Source of the DNA: Ovis canadensis
Taxonomy: Eukaryota; Chordata; Mammalia; Artiodactyla; Bovidae
NCBI RefSeq assembly: GCF_042477335.2
Contig: NC_091727.1
Coordinates: 144,710,501 to 144,774,500, forward strand
DNA length: 64,000 nt
Direction: 5' to 3'
Below, one piece after another: positions 34,807-44,487 of the stretch; positions within the stretch are counted from its first letter, which is position 1; every line of letters starts with the position of its first letter. The notes under the pieces were generated by a model. It was given only the letters and a program-made list of their open reading frames with translations, was not told where the DNA came from and made no database searches. The translations under genes were made by a program, and so were the position numbers.

Positions 34807-37247
34807 TTTTTTTTTTTAATTTTTTATTTTTTTTTAGTTTTTTATTTTTTAAATTTTAAAATCTTTATTCTTACATGCGTTCCCAAACATGAACCCCCCT
34901 CCCACCTCCCTCCCCACAACATCTCTCTGGGTCATCCCCATGCACCAGCCCCAAGCATGCTGCACCCTGCGTCAGACATAGACTGGCGATTCAATTCTTA
35001 CATGATAGTATACATGTTAGAATGCCATTCTCCCAAATCATCCCACCCTCTCCCTCTCCCTCTGAGTCCAAAAGTCCGTTATACACATCTGTGTCTCTTT
35101 CCCTGTCTTGCATACAGGGTCGTCATTGCCATCTTCCTAAATTCCATATATATGTGTTAGTATACTGTATTGGTGTTTTTCTTTCTGGCTTAATTCACTC
35201 TGTATAATTGGCTCCAGTTTCATCCATCTCATCAGAACTGATTCAAATGAATTCTTTTTAACGGCTGAGTAATACTCCATTGTGTATATGTACCACAGCT
35301 TTCTTATCCATTCATCTGCTGATGGACATCCAGGTTGTTTCCATGTCCTGGCTATTATAAACAGTGCTGCGATGAACATTGGGGTACATGTGTCTCTTTC
35401 AATTCTGGTTTCCTTGGTGTGTATGCCCAGCAGTGGGATTGCTGGGTCATAAGGTAGTACTATTTGCAATTTTTTAAGGAATCTCCACCCTGTTCTCCAT
35501 AGTGGCTGTACTAGTTTGCATTCCCACCAACAGTGTAGGAGGGTTCCCTTTTCTCCACACCCTCTCCAGCATTTATTGCTTTCAGATTTTTGGATCGCAG
35601 CCATTCTGACTGGTGTGAAGTGGTACCTCATTGTGGTTTTGATTTGCATTTCTCTAATAATGAGTGATGTTTAGCATCTTTTTATGTGTTTGTTAGCCAT
35701 CCGTATGTCTTCTTTGGAGAAATGTGTATTTAGTTCTTTGGCCCATTTTTTGATTGGGTCATTTATTTTTCTGGAATTGAGCTGCATAAGTTGCTTGTAT
35801 ATTTTTGAGATTAGTTGTTTGTCAGTTGCTTCATTTGCTATTATTTTCTCCCATTGAGAAGGCTGTCTTTTCACCTTGCTTATATTTTCCTTTGTTGTGC
35901 AGAAGCTTTTAATTTTAATTAGATCCCATTTGTTTATTTTTGCTTTTATTTCCAGAATTCTGGGAGGTGGATCATAGAGGATCCTGCTGTGATTTATGTC
36001 TGAGAGTGTTTTGCCTATGTTCTCCTCTAGGTGTTTTATAGTTTCTGGTCTTACATTTAGATCTTTAATCCATGTTGAGTTTATTTTTGTGTGCGGTGTT
36101 AGAAAGTGATCTAGTTTCATTCTTTTACAAATGGTTGACCAGTTTCCCAGCACCACTTGTTAAAGAGAGTGTCTTTACTCCATTGTATATTCTTGCCTCC
36201 TTTGTCAAAGATAAGGTGTCCATATGTGTGTGGATTTATCTCTGGGCTTTCTGTTTTGTTCCATTGATCCATATGTCTGTCTTTGTGCCAGTACCATACT
36301 GTCTTGATGACTGTGGCTTTGTAGTAGAGCCTGAAGTCAGGCAAGTTGATTCCTCCAGTTCCATTCTTCTTTCTCAAGATTGCTTTGGCTATTCGAGGTA
36401 TTTTGTATTTCCATACAAATCTTGAAATTATTTGTTCTAGTTCTGTGAAAAATGTGGCTGGTAGCTTGATAGGGATTGCATTGAATCTGTAGATTGCTTT
36501 GGGTAGTATACTCATTTTCACTATATTGATTCTTCCGATCCATGAACATGGTATATTTCTCCATCTATTAGTGTCCTCTTTGATTTCTTTCATCAGTGTT
36601 TTATAGTTTTCTATATATAGGTCTTTAGTTTCTTTAGGTAGATATATTCCTAAGTATTTTATTCTTTTCGTTGCAATGGTGAATGGAATTGTTTCCTTAA
36701 TTTCTTTTTCTACTTTCTCATTATTCGTGTATAGGAATGCAAGGGATTTCTGTGTATTGATTTTATATCCTGCAACTTTACTATATTCATTGATGAGCTC
36801 TAGTAATTTTCTGGTGGAGTCTTTAGGGTTTTCCATGTAGAGGATCATGTCATCTGCAAACAGCGAGAGTTTTACTTCTTCTTTTCCAATTTGGATTCCT
36901 TTTATTTCTTTTTCTGCTCTGATTGCTGTGGCCAAAACTTCCAGAACTATGTTGAATAGTAGTGGTGAAAGTGGACACCCTTGTCTTGTTCCTGACTTTA
37001 GGGGAAATGCTTTCAATTTTTCACCATTGAGGATAATGTTTGCTGTGGGTTTGTCATATATAGCTTTTATTATGTTGAGGTATGTTCCTTCTATTCCTGC
37101 TTTCTGGAGAGTTTTTATCATAAATGGATGTTGAATTTTGTCAAAGGCCTTCTCTGCATCTATTGAGATAATCATATGGTTTTTATTTTTCGATTTGTTA
37201 ATGTGGTGAATTACATTGATTGATTTGCGGATATTGAAGAATCCTTG
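34807..37247 (-). mobile_element. 5'-truncated young L1 inside BovB
   Basis: It holds the L1 3' UTR and the C-terminal two-thirds of ORF2. CATCCCTTCATTCTTT occurs at 34791-34806 and again at 37248-37263, giving a target-site duplication; CATCCC may partly be L1 microhomology. A T-run next to 34806 is the poly(A) in antisense. ORF2 shows only a frameshift near 36150 and a stop near 35671, so this copy is young. Confidence 0.9.
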
Positions 37248-37721
37248 CATCCCTTCATTCTTTCTGGAGTTATTTCTCCACTGATCTCCAGTAGCATATT
37301 GGGCACCTACTGACCTGGGGAGTACCTCTTTCAGTATCCTATCATTTTGCCTTTTCATACTGTTCATGGGGTTCTCAAGGCAAGAATACTGAAGTGGTTT
37401 GCCATTCCCTTCTCCAGTGGACCACATTCTGTCAGACCTCTCCACCATGACCTGCCCGTCTTGGATTGCCCCGCAGGCATGGTTTGGTTTCATTGAGTTA
37501 GACAAGGCTGTGGTCCTAGTGTGATTAGAATGACTAGTTTTCTGTGAGTATGGTTTCAATGTGTCTGCCCTCTGATGCCCTCTTGCAACACCTACCATCT
37601 TACTTGGGTTTCTCTTACCTTGGCATGGGGTATCTCTTAACGGCTGCTCCAGCAAAGCACAGCTGCTGCTCCTTAACTTGGATGAGGGGTATTTCCTCCC
37701 ACCGCCCATCCTGATCTTCAA
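36117..37721 (-). pseudogene. 534-codon chimeric frame: BovB leader fused to L1 RT
   Basis: This is the longest open frame in the window. About 158 residues come from BovB 5' sequence and match no known protein domain. They run in frame into L1 ORF2 RT sequence ([53 protein letters not shown]). The L1 FADD catalytic box is intact near residue 288. The frame ends by frameshift near 36150, before the rest of ORF2. It is probably an accident of insertion, not a gene. Confidence 0.6.
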
Positions 37722-37950
37722 CGTGGGATGGCTCCTCTAGACCCTCCTGCGCCAACACAGCCACCACTCCTTGGGCATGGGGTTGCTCCTCCCAGCGGCC
37801 GCCCCTGGCCTCTGATGCGGGGTGGCTCCTCCCTGCCCTTGACCCTGACCTCGGACGCAGTTTGGCTCCTCCCAGCCGCCATCCCTGGCCTCAGACGCGA
37901 GGTAGCTCTCGGCCAAGCTTAGTGCGCCGATCGCCGCTGCCGCCGCCTGC
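37264..37950 (-). mobile_element. BovB LINE, 5' part with GC-rich leader
   Basis: This is the 5' remainder of the BovB split by the L1 at 34807-37247. The outermost 220 bases (37725-37945) are GC-rich with repeated GGCTCCTCCC..GCCGCC..CCTGGCCTC modules, the usual BovB 5' leader in antisense. Together with the 3' part this makes a copy of about 3.5 kb, close to full length. Confidence 0.8.
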
Positions 37951-37957
37951 GCTTAGT

Positions 37958-39518
37958 GCATAGTTTATAAAAATGGAAATTAAAGGAGGAATAGGGGACT
38001 TAAAAATATATTTTTTTTAATTTCAAGAAATGGTAATAGTAAAAATATATCTAAGACTTTCTCTGGAGCTTTCATATTCAGATAATTCCTTGGTCCAGCT
38101 TGTAGATCTTAAGGTCTATAGGCCCCTTCCAGTGTAGTCAGTGCTAACTACAGGGTGTTAATCTATTGCACCTGTCACCTCCAAAGTGGTTCCCTCTGTT
38201 TATTTTAGCTTCTTATGTTTGCTCGTCTCTTCAGTGTCTAATTTCCGCCCTGACACAAGGGGGGCAGTGATGGTCACCTTTTTAGGCTCACTTGTTCAGT
38301 TGTGTTGTTGGGAGCGAGGAACACTGCAAACAAATGTCACTGGCATGTGCTCACTGTGGTTCAACCACACTGGATTTGCCCCCGCTCACAGCATGTGTGC
38401 TTTCCCAGTCTATACTGCTCAGGCTCTAGGTTGCTCTGCTGGGAACTGTCTGATGTTGGCCCTGGGTTGTATGTACTCCCCAGGTCTAAGCCGCTCAGGT
38501 TCAGGTTCTTGGGTAATCTGCAAAAGTGCAGACTTGGTTGGGCCTGCGTTTTGTGCCCTTCCCAGGTCCCAGCAGCTCAGGTGATCAGGTGCTTGGCAAG
38601 CACAGTCGCCCCCAGTTGAAGGCCGTGACTTATCACCTTCCCCGTCCCAGCCGCTTGGTTTTCTGGGTGTACAATGGGGGCGCGCCTTCTCAGGTGTGCC
38701 ATGTGCCTCTTCTGGGGAGCTGATCCCTGGCTGTGACCCTCCCGGCAGATGTTGACCATCCCGAATCTGAAGAAGTCTTGGTTAGCAATGAAGTCTGCTT
38801 GCTGTTTGGTATAGAATGACTCTCTGGTGCCGCAATTGCACCCTTCAGGCTCTGGCTTCCCTCCCCTGCCTATCTCTGGTGGGGGATGGGCCGGTCCACA
38901 GTCGGCTGCCTCTGCTCAGTCCTTTGTTCTGTGAGCAGGCCTGGCGGTGTCTTATGTTAGGGCTTTTCACAAGATAGCTATCCCACAGTCTGGGTTGCTA
39001 TCTCAAGCTAGTTCCCTTAGATTTCCCTCAGGGCATTCAGGCCCAGTCCTTACCCAAAACAATGCAGCCCATGCCTCCCTGTCCAGCCCAGGCTTCCTAG
39101 TGGGGGATGCAAGTGTCTAGGCTGCTGCTCCAATGGAAGCTGCTGTTAGGCATGTAATCTGTGGGGTTTAATTATTTATTTATTTTTCCTCCCAAGTATT
39201 TTGCCCTCTGAGATTCCAAGGCCACAGACCCACCAGAGAGAGTATTTCCTGGTGTTTGGAAACTTCTCTCTTTTTTAAGACTCCCTTTCTGGGACAGAGA
39301 TCCATCCCTACCTCTTTTGTCTCTCTTTTTATCTTTAATATTTTTTCCTACCTCCTTTCAAATATAATGGGCTGCCTTTCTAGGTGCCTGATGTCCTCTG
39401 CCAGCATTTAGAAGTTGTTTTGTAGAATTTGCTCAACGTTCAAATGTTCTTTTGATGAATTTGTTGGGGAGAAAGTGGTCTCCCTGTCCTATTCCTCTGC
39501 CATCTTAAGACCACCCTT
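37958..39518 (-). mobile_element. L1 piece B: distal leader and 5' end
   Basis: This is the continuation of the L1 interrupted at 31935. It matches the 12880-14392 part of the full-length L1 and ends with the AAGATGG 5'-end motif near 39505. It contains only leader sequence and no real gene; open frames here are chance. Confidence 0.8.
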
Positions 39519-39520
39519 CT

Positions 39521-39906
39521 GAGTGGTCCTTTAAAAAAATGCTAATTTATATTTAACTGAGTGTTTGGTGATGATGGAGTAAAAGGCAGGAGAGTGATGA
39601 ACATAACTGCCTTGATAAAGGATCCTAGAATTGTATGAGCTTGTGCAAAAATCTTGATAATGCGTAGTGGCTAAGGGCAACTTCATGCAACCAAATAAGA
39701 TGAAATTAAGTCAATAACCTTAAAAAAGGCTATTTTTTTTTCCTCAAAACATATCAGAGAGGAATATGAATAATGTACATACAAACTGGGGTTCTGTCAA
39801 TGATAACAAGGACTATGTGTTGGTTCATATCAAATCTGAGAATATTGGACAACCAAACGTATAACGTTCTTGTGGTTTTCTTAGTATGCAGCATTCTTTA
39901 TGGTAG
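39521..39906 (-). other. Probable 3' UTR of the HDGFL3 pseudogene
   Basis: This sequence lies between the pseudogene stop codon and the 5' end of the neighbouring L1 and contains no gene. It is AT-rich with a T-run near 39730. It could be the retroposed 3' UTR, in which case the T-run may mark an old poly(A). No flanking duplication was found. Confidence 0.35.
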
Positions 39907-40501
39907 TTAGGTCCCTTCACTGGTTTTTTGCAAGTCTGAAGTTGTGTTTCTTGTGTCATTGCTGGCATCTCCACCCTCAGAACTGCTTTTATTTTCTTAT
40001 TCTTTGCAGTCCTTGTCATCTTCGTCTCCTGGAGATTTCCGGGACTGTTTAGAGGATTTCTTTGATGTGTATGACTTTTTCTGCTTTGAGCCTGCTTTTT
40101 CACTCTTTCTTTTGCCTTTTCCATCTTCCTCTACTCTGTTGCCTTCTTCCTCACTGCTTGTGTCAGTAGTATTCCCGCCTTCTCCCTCGGCTTCTGGAGA
40201 GCTTTGTTGCTGAATTGCCTGGTATCCAGTAAACTTTACTCCTGGGTTATTTTCTATTTTGCACAATCCTTCATTAAATCCTTTACATTTGTTTGATTTT
40301 TCCAAACTTGTCTTTGTATTCCTTGTAAGGGAAGAGGTGTTTGGTGTAGGTGCCAAAAAAGAAGATAGGGTACTTACTGGCTGGAGGCTTCACAGCTCCC
40401 TCTGGGAGTTCATCGATCTTAGTGGGTTAGTGAGAGTAACCCTTCATCTTGGTGAAGACCGGGTCGCCTGCCTTGTACTTGCAGGGCTGTGGACCTGCCA
40501 T
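39907..40501 (-). pseudogene. HDGFL3P: HDGFL3 (HRP-3) processed pseudogene
   Basis: This is an intronless copy of the HDGF-like 3 coding region. The parent is a nuclear PWWP-domain protein of about 203 residues. Recognisable parts in order are a decayed PWWP start (YKAGDPVF.KMKGY), [22 protein letters not shown], then GFNEGL.., ENNPGVKFTGYQAIQQQSS, GEGGNTTDTSSEEEG, a Lys/Ser-rich block and the tail NDTRNTTSDLQKTSEGT. Lesions: a stop at codon 25 (40427-40429) replacing the PWWP tryptophan; an 18-base in-frame loss after FFFGT; a one-base insertion in an A-run near 40300; and a stop at 39997-39999. The length, 595 bases, equals 612 minus 18 plus 1, which supports the alignment. No introns means retroposition by L1. 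Family identification is from memory of the protein. Confidence 0.85.
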
Positions 40502-40712
40502 CCTTGCCGCTCCCCTTCCTGGTCGTTCTTGGGTGCCAGGAAGATGCCAGGAGGCTGCCCCTACAGCGGGCCACCAACCAAGCAGGTGGGCGGACAAACA
40601 GCCACTCAGAGGGGAAGGGTCAAGGGGGCGGCTGAGGAGAGAAGGTGGGTAGGGGGGCTCAGCAGTCCCAGCAAATCACCGCCCGTGCCGAGGTCCTCAC
40701 CACTGCTGCCCA
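40502..40712 (-). pseudogene. HDGFL3P: GC-rich 5' leader of the HDGFL3 pseudogene
   Basis: The GC-rich stretch directly upstream of the pseudogene's first codon stands out from its AT-rich surroundings and stops abruptly near 40712. The likeliest reading is the 5' UTR of the retroposed mRNA. I did not match it to the parent base by base. Confidence 0.55.
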
Positions 40713-40859
40713 TAAATTTTAACATTTCAGAAAAAATGCCAATTTCTGGTAGTAATTCCCTCATAGATGTTTTGAACATTTTGGTGATGTTGTCCTGAGG
40801 TGTAGTAGCCTTAACTGTCCTTATCTTAACTGGATTTCTGGTTCTGCAAACCTTTTCAG

Positions 40860-41680
40860 ATTGCCATGAGAAATATCAATAACCTCAGATATGCAGATGA
40901 CACCACCTTTATGGCAGAAAGTGAAAAGGAACTAAAAAGCCTCTTGATGAAAGTGAAAGAGGAGAGTGAAAAAGTTGGCTTAAAGCTCAACATTCAAAAC
41001 ATGAAGATCATGGCATCTGGTCCCATCACTTCATGGGAAATAGATGGGGAAACAGTGGAAACAGTGTCAGACTTTATCTTTTTGGGCTCCAAAATCACTG
41101 CAGGTGGTGACTGCAGCCATGAAATTAAAAGACGCTTACTCCTTGGGAGAAAAGTTGTGATCAACCTAGATAGCATATTCAAAAGCAGAGACATTACTTT
41201 GCTGACTAAGGTCTGTCTAGTCAAGGCTATGGTCTTTCCAGTAGTCATGTATGGATGTGAGAGTTGGAGTGTGAAGAAAGCTAAGCGTTGAAGAATTGAT
41301 GCTTTTGAACTGTGGTGTTGGAGAAGATTCTTGAGAGTCCCTTGGACTGCAAGGAGATCCAACTAGTCCATTCTGAAGGAGATCAACCCTGGGATTTCTT
41401 TAAAAGGAATGGTGCTAAAGCTGAAACTTCAGTACTTTGGCCACCTCATGCAGAGTTGACTCATTGGAAAAGACTTTGATGCTGGGAGGGATTAGGGGCA
41501 GGAGGAGAAGGGGACGACCCAGGATGAGATGGCTGGATGGCATTACTGACTCGATGGACGTGAGTCTGAGTGAACTCCGGGAGTTGGTGATGGACAGGGA
41601 GGCCTGGCTTGCTGCGATTCATGGGGTCGCCAAGAGTCGGACACGACTGAGTGACTGGACTGAACTGAACTGAACTGAAG
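40860..41680 (+). mobile_element. BovB 3' part
   Basis: Sense BovB starts just before the YADD motif (NNLRYADDTTFMAESEKEL) and runs 141 codons open to 41291, then to the 3' tail. The 9-base duplication CCTTTTCAG flanks it (40851-40859 and 41681-41689). Confidence 0.88.
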
Positions 41681-41689
41681 CCTTTTCAG

Positions 41690-42599
41690 TACAATTTTCA
41701 TTCAGTAGTGGCATTTTCTCAAAATTAGCATGTGGAAGGTAGTGTATAATTAGTAGAGAGTATGTGCTTTGCCTCCTAACTGCACTTTGAGAACATTTTC
41801 TGTACTTCTAGCATCAGTCTGCCTCATCCCACCAGGAACGAACAGCCCATTTTATTCTCTCTTGGTTTGAACCATATGGCCCATCGTTATAAATGAATGG
41901 CTATGTATGTGGCATGATATGAAAACTTTCGACATGCCCCTTGATTTCTTAATATCTCTCCTATGCTTCCTGCCAGTATTCTTTACAAGGTCTTATATTA
42001 TCATTCCTATTGTAATTTTGAACAGACATTTTAATTTTTATTAGCTGCAGTGTTTTTGAATGTACAGCAAAAGTAATGTGTTATTCTTAGATTCAAGGGA
42101 GATTATTTGTATGAAATGCTTAGTAACAACAACAATGTGGCAACTACAGCAAATGTGAGGATAATTTCATTTTATTTTTGTTGAAGACATTATAGTTACT
42201 CACTAGTATTTCTAATTATTCTCCCTTTCAAGGTGTAATTGAAAGTTGGACTTCCCTTCCCCTTTGAAAATACGTGTGGCCATTAGAATTGCCTTGAGCA
42301 GGCAATAAAATGTGAGCAGAAGTGATGAGCATTATTTCCAAGCAGCAGTCTTAAAAATGTTTGTCTTGTCCTCCCTCATAACTCTCCATGTCAGTTAAAG
42401 TAAATGACAACCTTCCAGACAGTGGAGATTTGGTCAGACTGTTTCTGAGTGAAGACCTGTGGAGCAAAACAGTGGACATATAGGGAATGTAATATGAGGC
42501 AGAAACAAACTACTGTTTTTAAGCCAGTAAGATTTTGGTGTTGTCTTTTTACCATACCATATATTATTGTATCCTGATTGGTTTAATCTTATTAAGTCT
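41690..42599. other. Non-coding gap, possible old LTR
   Basis: 42230-42550 (GAAAATACGTGTGGCCATTA, GTTTTTAAGCCAGTAAGATT) has the general layout of an old LTR end but is too diverged for assignment. No gene seen. Confidence 0.35.
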
Positions 42600-43493
42600 T
42601 TCATTATGTTGAGTATTTTTTAATTGTGATAAAATACACATGAACACAGGATACTTTTCCATTTCTTTATATGTTCTTCCATTTCTTTCAGCAGTATTTT
42701 GTTGTTTTCAATGTACAATTCTTTCATCTACATGGGTAAGTTTACCCCTCAGTATTGTATTCTTTTTGCCATATGTTATTTGTTATTGTAGTAAAATATA
42801 CGTGGCATAATGTTTTCCATTGTAATCATTTTTAAGTGTACAGTTCAGTGACATTAATTATATTCACATTATTGTGCGACCATCACCACTATTTATCTTC
42901 AGAACATTTTTCTCACCACAAACTGAAATTAACTCTGTGCCAATTAAATAATAATTATCTATTTCCCTCACCCTCACGCCCTTGTTACTACTATTCTACA
43001 TTTTGTCTATATGAATTTAACTACTCTGGGAAATTCATAGTATAGAAATCATACAATATTTGTGTTTTTTAATGGTTTATTTCACTTTGTATAATGTCTT
43101 CAAGATTGATTCATGTTGTAACCTGTCAAAATTTTCTATTAATTTTTAAAGTTGAACAATAATTCACTGTAGGTATATAACAACATATTTGCATATCCGT
43201 TCAACTGTTGAGGGACATCAGAGTTGTTTCTACCTTTTGGCTATTGTGAATAATGATGCTATATTATATAAACATGAGAATTCCTCTTTCACTTCTTTGG
43301 CCTATATATCCAGAAATGGAATTGTTGGATCATATAATTCTATGTTTAGTATTTTTTAAGAATTGTTGTACCATTTTCCATAGTACCTGTTCCGTTTTAC
43401 ATGTCCCCCAGCAATGCAAAAGGAATCCAATTTCTCCATATCCTTGCCAACACTTATCATCTTCCTGCCTTCCTTTCTTTTTTTCTGATAGAT
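42600..43493 (-). mobile_element. Old L1M 3' region
   Basis: It carries the L1M 3' end (AAGTGTACAGTTCAGTG, then GCGACCATCACCAC, CAACTGTTGAGGGACATC and so on) in antisense. A piece resembling ORF2 sequence (42661-42765) lies to the left of a second copy of the 3' end, so there is a small internal rearrangement. It continues beyond an insertion at 44488. Confidence 0.7.
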
Positions 43494-44487
43494 CTCGGGA
43501 GCTATGCTGAGCTGGGAGACAGAGAAAGGGAGAGAGAGAGAGGGCTGAACTGTTACATGTCACAGTAGCCCATTAAAACAACAAACCAGTAGCCCATTAA
43601 AACAACAAACCAAGAATAGAAAAACAAAGTGATTACTTACTGTGGTAGTAGAAGACTTTAAAACTAGGAAAAGTGCCACTTTCCTCTGTTCCCCCATGGA
43701 ACAGTTCACAAGTGGATGATCAGGTGTATCAGCGCAGATATAGGCTACTTCTCAGTGTTGCTGCTGCTAAGTTGCTTCAGTCGTGTCTGACTCTGTGCAA
43801 CCCCATAGACGGCAGCCCACCAGGCTCCCCCGTCCCTGGGATTCTCCAGGCAAGAACACTAGAGTGGGTTGCCATTTCCTTCTCCAATGCATGAAAGTGA
43901 AAATTGAAAATGAAGTCCCTCAGTCATGTCCGACTCTTAGAAACTCCATGGACTGCAGCCTAACAGGCTCCTCCGCCCATGGGATTTTCCAGGCAAGAGT
44001 ACTGGAGTGGGGTGCCATTGCCTTCTCCTCTCAGTGTTGAGAGAGCTCCAAATAAAAGGCCTCAATATTTTTATGGACTCAGGGGTTGCAGGTAGGTCAG
44101 AAAGAGGGCTCAGAGTGGACTAGTACTGAGTCAGAGTAGATAAAAGTGACTTTGGAATTTCCTCCCTCTTCTTCCATAAGGAGGTCTTAGCAGAGGTGCT
44201 TGAAGAGGACCTCGGAGGAAATCTTCAGGTGAAGACACATAGGAATCAAGGCATCAAGACTAGGAATGTAAATATGTGAAGGGCAGGACTAGCTAGTAGA
44301 GCCTGAGACCTTGACTGTAACTCTCTTCAGAGATTGTGATGCACTGATTTTACACTAAGTCTGATGTGGGGAGGAAAGCTTCCCTACCCTCATTCCCCAG
44401 GAACACTGTCAGGTAAAGCTTTTACAGTTGCCTATGGTCAGGCCTGAAAAATCACACATTGATTTTTAACCAGGGGTTGTATAAGCA
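43494..44487. other. Unclassified insertion of about 1 kb within the L1M
   Basis: This sequence interrupts the L1M between two adjoining points of the consensus. It contains a perfect 24-base tandem duplication (43564-43587 and 43588-43611) and a SINE with its own target duplication (43761-44028). The rest (44040-44487) is unique to the window. It may be an LTR element, but I see no clear terminal motifs. Confidence 0.4.
43761..44028 (-). mobile_element. SINE2-type SINE
   Basis: An antisense full copy, with TCTCAGTGTTG repeated at 43750-43760 and 44029-44039 as an 11-base target duplication. It lies within the unclassified insertion in the L1M. Confidence 0.9.

Noticed and set aside
40259..40798. 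179-codon plus-strand frame
   Set aside because: It is antisense to the HDGFL3 pseudogene and its leader.
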